The notes under the pieces are model-generated. The model searched no databases. It was not told the DNA's origin and saw only the letters and a program-made list of their open reading frames with translations. The translations under genes and the position numbers were made by a program. A stretch of DNA of 64,000 bases from Ectobius pallidus (taxonomy: Eukaryota > Arthropoda > Insecta > Blattodea > Ectobiidae), in assembly GCA_964059195.1 (NCBI GenBank), contig CAXKWD010000002.1, positions 53,346,923 to 53,410,922 of the forward strand, in the 5' to 3' direction. Shown here one piece after another: positions 57,201 to 64,000 of the stretch (position 1 is the first letter of the stretch; each line of letters starts with the position of its first letter).

Positions 57201-57499
57201 TTTGCAGTTATTATTTAATTAATTTAATGTTAATACCAAATTAATAGACAACTTGAATTTTAAAACTAATGCAATTGTCATAATCTATAACTTAGGAACA
57301 CACAAGGTCTACAAAATATTACGAGAATTTGGAGCTGATGATGTGAGCAAACAGGAGCAAGTTCTTTAAAAATATAAGTTCATTACAAGTTAAACTGTAA
57401 ATAACCAAAATTGTTAAAAAGAAATTATCTGATTGGATTCACCTGATGTGAAATTTTAGTGTATTTAAACTTTTTAAGTTGGGACATTCATTTTTTTAA

Positions 57500-57614
57500 A
57501 TACGTTATTTTATTATGTCATATTTAAGATTTTTTGGTCATATTTCGTCATTTGTAAGGGCATATTTTGAGTCATATTTTCCACTTTTTTAAGTCATAAA
57601 CATCCGAACCCTAG
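57500..57614. mobile_element. hAT-like right terminus, orphan
   Basis: Read on minus from 57614 it is CTAGGGTTCGGATGTTTATG then ACTTAAAAAAGTGGAAAATA. This resembles the left end of the element at 2656 (TAGGGCTCGGAAGTTGATGA). No partner terminus is evident nearby. Confidence 0.45.
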
Positions 57615-58093
57615 TTATCACTTGGATAGTGTGTCCAGAGACTTCAGCTTTTCACACCCACGAAAAAGGTAACTAAATTCACATGGTTTCAGCCTTAATA
57701 TACCAGAATGGTAGAGGATAGGGAGATGGGGAAGCGAAAGGGAGAGCAATTATCACAAATCTAACGCATTTTTTAACACAATCTCTTTAATGGGACCAAC
57801 TAAAATCAGTTCACTTTGTATTCAATTATCATCCCACTCTGAAAACAGAATTTTTAAACGTATACGTTGTAAGCAAATCTATTACCGACAAACTGAATAG
57901 AAAAGAAATTGCCCTACCATGAAAATTGTCGTAAAACAATCCACAATCAATGCATCAATTCCGCTTAGCCCGACGAAATGTAATTGAAAGTAAGGTTGTT
58001 TAGTTGCTAAACACATTCGTAGAGACTGACAGAAAATAATTATAGCTGGGACTGAGATACTGAACGGATAGGCATGTGTGAAGAACATTAGAG

Positions 58094-59447
<1,354 letters not shown>

Positions 59448-59744
59448 TATTAGAGGAAAAACGTTAAACACTACAATTGGCATTGATGTAGTAAACGGAA
59501 AAGCAAACGAAAAGGTAGTGTGTTTGAATCGGAGCATTTTTCCTTAATATGGTGTAGTCTGTCATCAACCCGCCTCAATTCAAAAAACGCATATAAATTT
59601 CCTACACAATATTAACATACAGACAAGACAGTTGGCATTAAATTAAACATACAGAATGTAGTACTCAAGATTCTTGTAAAAAAAAATAGCAAATAAACAA
59701 GAAAAACATAGGCCAAGATTACTTTCAATTAAACTTCAAGTTTT

Positions 59745-60330
59745 TGTGATGTCCCAAGGTAATTGGGGACATTAATATGAGGACTGGCACCACTTTCCTG
59801 CCACAAGTTTTCCAATGTCCACTGTAAGTTTCGTCAACGAAAGCCTCAGACAGAATTCTAGTGATGCAGTTTCAAATGCGATTTCTGCATTTTGATTTAA
59901 ATCCTTTTAAAGCAGAAAAAGCAGTTTCACACACATATGTACTACCAAATAATGACAGTATTTAAATTGAAAATGTATGTAGTTTAGGAAAACGGTATTT
60001 TGTTAAGAGCCTCCAGAAATCCTCGGGAATGTCACATTTTTTTACTTGGAAGAAAGGATCTTCCTGAAGGTCACAAATCTCCACTTGTTGCTTACTCACT
60101 TAAATTTCCATGGAGTTGTTCAACAGTGAAAGTTTCGGCTTCAAGGCATCAAAATCTTTTAATCTTGTCTGGAGCTCCTTTATGTCATATAATTTCAAGA
60201 AAATCACTAAAATTTGATTCGATATATTCTGTCTTTATTTGTTGGCAAGATGGAAAGTGGGCTGTATCATTTTTTAAAAAAATGTATTGCTTTGCCATAA
60301 AGACTATCAGATGAGAAATGGGAAAGCGGC
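59745..60330 (-). pseudogene. hAT transposase C-terminal relic (SCAND3/ZBED-like)
   Basis: On the minus strand about 59950-59880 reads LSLFGSTYVCETAFSALKGF then KSKCRNR, the hAT dimerisation signature (S.FGSTY.CE..FS..K..KSK.R). ASLEFCLRLSLTKLTVDIGK follows in another frame. Upstream, 60100-60010 has DLQEDPFFQVKKC-like traces. Frameshifts and stops are frequent. Confidence 0.7.
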
Positions 60331-63130
60331 AGCTCCGTTAATCGCTTTTTGAATGATTGTGTATGTGTGTGTGTACGTGCCTGGGTGTGCCTTTAAGAAA
60401 AATTAATGGATAATGTTGGTTCATTAGAAGGTACCCTGCAGATGTAAGCAGATGGTCACGTCTATGGTAATGACCGGTTAGGTCCTAACAAGAGACCGAA
60501 TGTTAGGCAGAATGCCTATATATATTTAGTCTTACGGTTATCTTTAAAATTGCGTGTTATAAGACCAGTAGGGCCTTTTAGTTTTAGGGTTGCATACAGC
60601 AAATTTAATTTTGCCTATCTTTCCTACTTTCGTCAAGTTATAATGCTTATCATTGACTATTACTTATTCCTGAAATTAATATTGCATTGCATTAGAAAAC
60701 TTCAAATATACGGTTACTGGTGTTTTATTAATGCATTGTAGTTACACTCCAGATTCTTAAAAATAAAAATAAAAAAATAAAAAATAAAAACACTAGTTGC
60801 AGGCAACCTGTAACTTATGTAGTACCGGTAATTCACCGGAACGGCATAGATTATAAAAACCACTCACATACAATGTTTGAAAAAGACGAAGTCTTAATAA
60901 ATCACTTAAAGGAAGACACCACTGATATATGAAATCTTGAAAAAATCACCAACATTTTAGATCCATAACCCATTTATGTATTTTTATTTTTGTTACATTA
61001 ATGATCTCAGCCGATATTTAAATATAATAATTATTTTACTTTATTTTAGTTTATCTATCACTTTCTACATTTTATCATTGCTCAGAATGTTCCACGTGAT
61101 AAGAGTTTTTATACATCTCTGAAATATTCAGTATGAATTCTAAAGAGGTGGTTGAAAACAAGTGTGCATTAATTCTTTTGTACTAACAACATTTTGGGAG
61201 TTACAGTTTTTAATCTTTATTTTTTATACAAAAATAAAACTCCAAAGTTCTTATTTTTGCAAGGAAATGTATAGGGGTACGAAGAAAATAGTGCCTAGTT
61301 TTATAGGACAGTGTTTAGAAAATTAAATTGTACTTTTAAATTTTATTTTTCTTTAAATCTTTCTTTTGGGGGAACGTTGGTGAATGATTATATATATATA
61401 TTTTTTTTTTAAGTTACAGCAATAATGATGTATGACTTGAACTCTTTCTATATAAATGCCTCTGTGACAAACATTCCAATTAAATTGGTTGAAATATGTA
61501 GTGGTGTATTCCATTGTAAGATATTACTGGATTATTTGAGTACCAATGTTTAAGAATATATGCACCTGAAAAATTACTAGGGGGGGGGGCAATACCATGT
61601 TACCCTGGGTATGAAATTCGTTCAGGCCGCCCTCTCGACACCCTTGTTCTAGATAAAGTATGAATGGTTAAAAGGCTAGACTGAGCTTCTCTGCTTCTAA
61701 GCCGGTTCTTCAGGTGTGAAGCCTTGCAAGAGTAAACAAAATACGTGTCACTAATTCTGTGGTAACCCCCTTATTAACAGCAATATCCAAATTCAATTAC
61801 TTGAAGTGGCTTAAAAATAGTGACGAATGCTAAGACGCTTTAGATTTATCCTGTCTGAACACAGTTCATCAACCTGTGATTGTCTGAAGCGTGAAGACAC
61901 ATGTGCTACATAACAACAATTTGAATCACCTTCATCACATCATCTTCTCACAAAGTGACCTATTACTTCTTTTTTTAATCCTCAGAATAATATAAACAAA
62001 AAATATTTGATGTAAAACACATAATTTCTTCTGCCAAAATAAAAGTTTTGGAAAGTATCATATATTATGCATGGCATTTTCTTCATGTAAATTCGTTGTA
62101 AAAATGAGGAGTATGTCCTTACCACATCGAATCGCACCCCCATAAGATACACAACCCGAATAAAATCTGATTTAATGTACTCATGTAAATTTCTTTATTC
62201 TAAGCATGGGCAATACACTTTTCTCACTTCACATCCGGATAAAGAGTAAGAGACATTATTGCGATGAGCGCATATTACGTTGTTTCAACGTGATGCGAAG
62301 CTTTATTGTTCACCAGGAAGACAGTATCTACCACAAAAAGTGGGTGGCTTACGAGTACCATTCAAAGAAAAAGTTTAAACTCTTAGTATAAGCACCTCGT
62401 GTACAAAATTCAAACAAAATCGTGAGATCAGTTTTCGAGAAAATTGCGAGAACGAACTTTTCTTCGAGTAAAGTGCCATTAAAAATAAGAGAAAGTCGTC
62501 ACCATCTTTGTGTCACATACCCAGGAGGTACCTAACCCAAATACAAAATTGTTTTCGTACGAATGTTCGTCCAGGAGCTGCGCTGTTCACAGACAAATAC
62601 AGACATATTTCCAAAATAGTATCTTTGATTCAGGGGACCTTAAAGGTGTATTTATGTTACAAGCTCAACTTAAAATTTCGAGGTCGAACGCGATACTTCC
62701 TCTATCTATAGTAACTATGATACGAGTAGAGGAAGCAATAAAATTTAGAAACAAATTAACCTCCCCCGAAAATAATAACAATAACAATAAAAGCAATAAT
62801 AATAAAATCAGGTAAACTGATGTAAAAAAGTGCCAGTATGTTTTTGTTTAATCAGTTATGACTGCAATTATGATATGCAGAATATGTTTTTTTTAAAAAG
62901 TGATTTCCAAGTTAAGCTCCAGATTTATTCATTAAGCAGGGCTTAGGGAAGAAGAAAGGTCTACCATCTCGGCCACCTGGGTCATTTTAACGGTCTAGTT
63001 GGATAAGCGCATGTAAAACAATAGTGTTTTTTGTCATAGCTACCTGCATTTTAATTTCCAAGGCCTTATAAGATCACAGTAAAACAATAGGCTATGTTGT
63101 CAAGATAACTAATTTTCATTTTTTTTATAA
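60331..63130. other. Intergenic or intronic DNA, nothing recognised
   Basis: Short frames at 60550-60741, 62206-62391 and 62508-62815 have no domains. A CA/TG run lies at 60360-60380 and TA runs near 61390. Confidence 0.35.
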
Positions 63131-63149
63131 ATTCTTTCGAATACGTATA

Positions 63150-63640
63150 TTGCCATAAAATAGGCACTAAATTGAGCATTACTCCGAAACAGATCAACCG
63201 ATTTTATCCATTATGAATAGACGTCTTCCCATGGACATTGTAAATGTGTATACCAAGTTTCATAAAAATCCGGTAAAGCGTAATTGAGTTACCGCGTCTT
63301 TAAAATATACACTAAATTGGGGTTCACTCCGGTACCGGTCAACAGATTAGGTTCAAATTCAATAGGGCACTTCTCATGGACGTCATAAATGGGTATACCA
63401 AGTTTCATGAAAATCCGTTACAGCGTATCTATTAAAATAGGCACTAAATTGGGCATTACTCCGGTACCGGTGAACCGATTTGGTTCAATATCAATAGAAT
63501 CCTTCCCATCGACATTATGAATGTTTATACCAAGTTTCATGAAAATCCGAAAAAGCGTACTTGAGTTATGGTGCGTACAGACGCACGGACAGACGGACAG
63601 ACATTTTTTCGTCCCCCACACAATCTCATAAAGTACCGTA
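63150..63640 (+). repeat. Three tandem units of about 140 bp with CCAAGTTTCATGAAAATCCG core
   Basis: Units begin near 63161, 63305 and 63437 with TAGGCACTAAATTG-like sequence followed by ACTCCGGTACCGG. Each ends with TATACCAAGTTTCATGAAAA then TCCG. The last runs into ACGCACGGACAGACGGACAG, a tail seen in many invertebrate repeats. It is non-coding. Confidence 0.85.
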
Positions 63641-64000
63641 CTGGCACTTAATAACAACAATAATAATACTAATACTACTATACTATACTATATAGAGAAT
63701 TAAGAACTCTTTCTACCTGATTTACAAAATAATTGCTATTACCTGATGGTAATGTATTACAAAATAATGTATCATTGTCAGTCTCCACTCTGGCTGAGCA
63801 GCATTCAAAATCCTGTTCCTTGCAGATGGAACTAGAGGTCTATATCACTAAAATTTAAGTTTATTTTGATTAAAATACTCATACCTCCATATTTTATCGA
63901 ACGTCTACAAAAGTTTGAACACAGTGAAAAGTTATCGATTTTAAATTGTTCCAGCATTGTTCCTACACAGTGGTGTCCAGTTAAACAAGTAACTTGAATT

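Noticed and set aside
62206..62815. Cluster of short open frames on plus
   Set aside because: Length is within chance, frames overlap each other, and no domain or exon signals are present.

Overview
The window looks like nuclear DNA of an insect. It is AT-rich, its genes are split by spliceosomal introns, its proteins match conserved metazoan families, and old and young transposable elements (TEs) fill most of the space. The many tRNA-derived SINEs and long introns suggest a large hemimetabolous genome such as a cockroach, termite or relative. That placement is inference; the sequence does not name a species.

Five conserved genes can be read. (1) At 41-290 (+) lies the last coding exon of RNA polymerase III subunit RPC7 (POLR3G/POLR3GL family). 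(2) From 28070 down to 18062 (-) lies a complete arfaptin gene of six coding exons and 340 aa, with one GC-AG intron. (3) At 28662-29509 (+) lies a three-exon TIMM10B/Tim9b-type small TIM chaperone of 118 aa. (4) At 29557-30531 (+) lies a 324-aa single-exon L-seryl-tRNA(Sec) kinase (PSTK), starting 47 nt after the TIMM10B stop with no polyadenylation signal between. (5) From 47613 down to about 40264 (-) lies TAF7 (TFIID subunit 7), seven coding exons found and the last one not located. A possible first exon of an unidentified plus-strand gene sits at about 51540-51931.

Arfaptin and TIMM10B/PSTK diverge from a shared promoter interval with a perfect CRE-like palindrome. TAF7 and the putative gene at 51.5 kb also appear to diverge, but a 3.76-kb hAT element now separates them.

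The rest is mainly TE sequence. Several elements are defined to the base by inverted termini and target-site duplications: hAT elements at 2656-3143, 3540-4160, 47751-51510 and 58094-59447; a Harbinger-like MITE at 1895-2290; TA-flanked elements at 12325-12838, 28982-29242, 31166-31310, 38591-39122 and 52929-54195; and a 1.1-kb element at 5497-6613. LINE fragments include an RTE-like one with an open 664-codon reverse transcriptase frame (7.9-9.9 kb), two 5'-truncated insertions in arfaptin intron 2, and several relics. At least three tRNA-derived SINE families, tandem arrays, a long (TAA)n/(TTA)n palindrome and a foldback repeat complete the picture.

The most notable biology is the TIMM10B-PSTK arrangement. 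It looks like a dicistronic unit in which an internal 101-nt intron with canonical ends could join the two frames exactly. PSTK also implies that this insect keeps selenocysteine synthesis.
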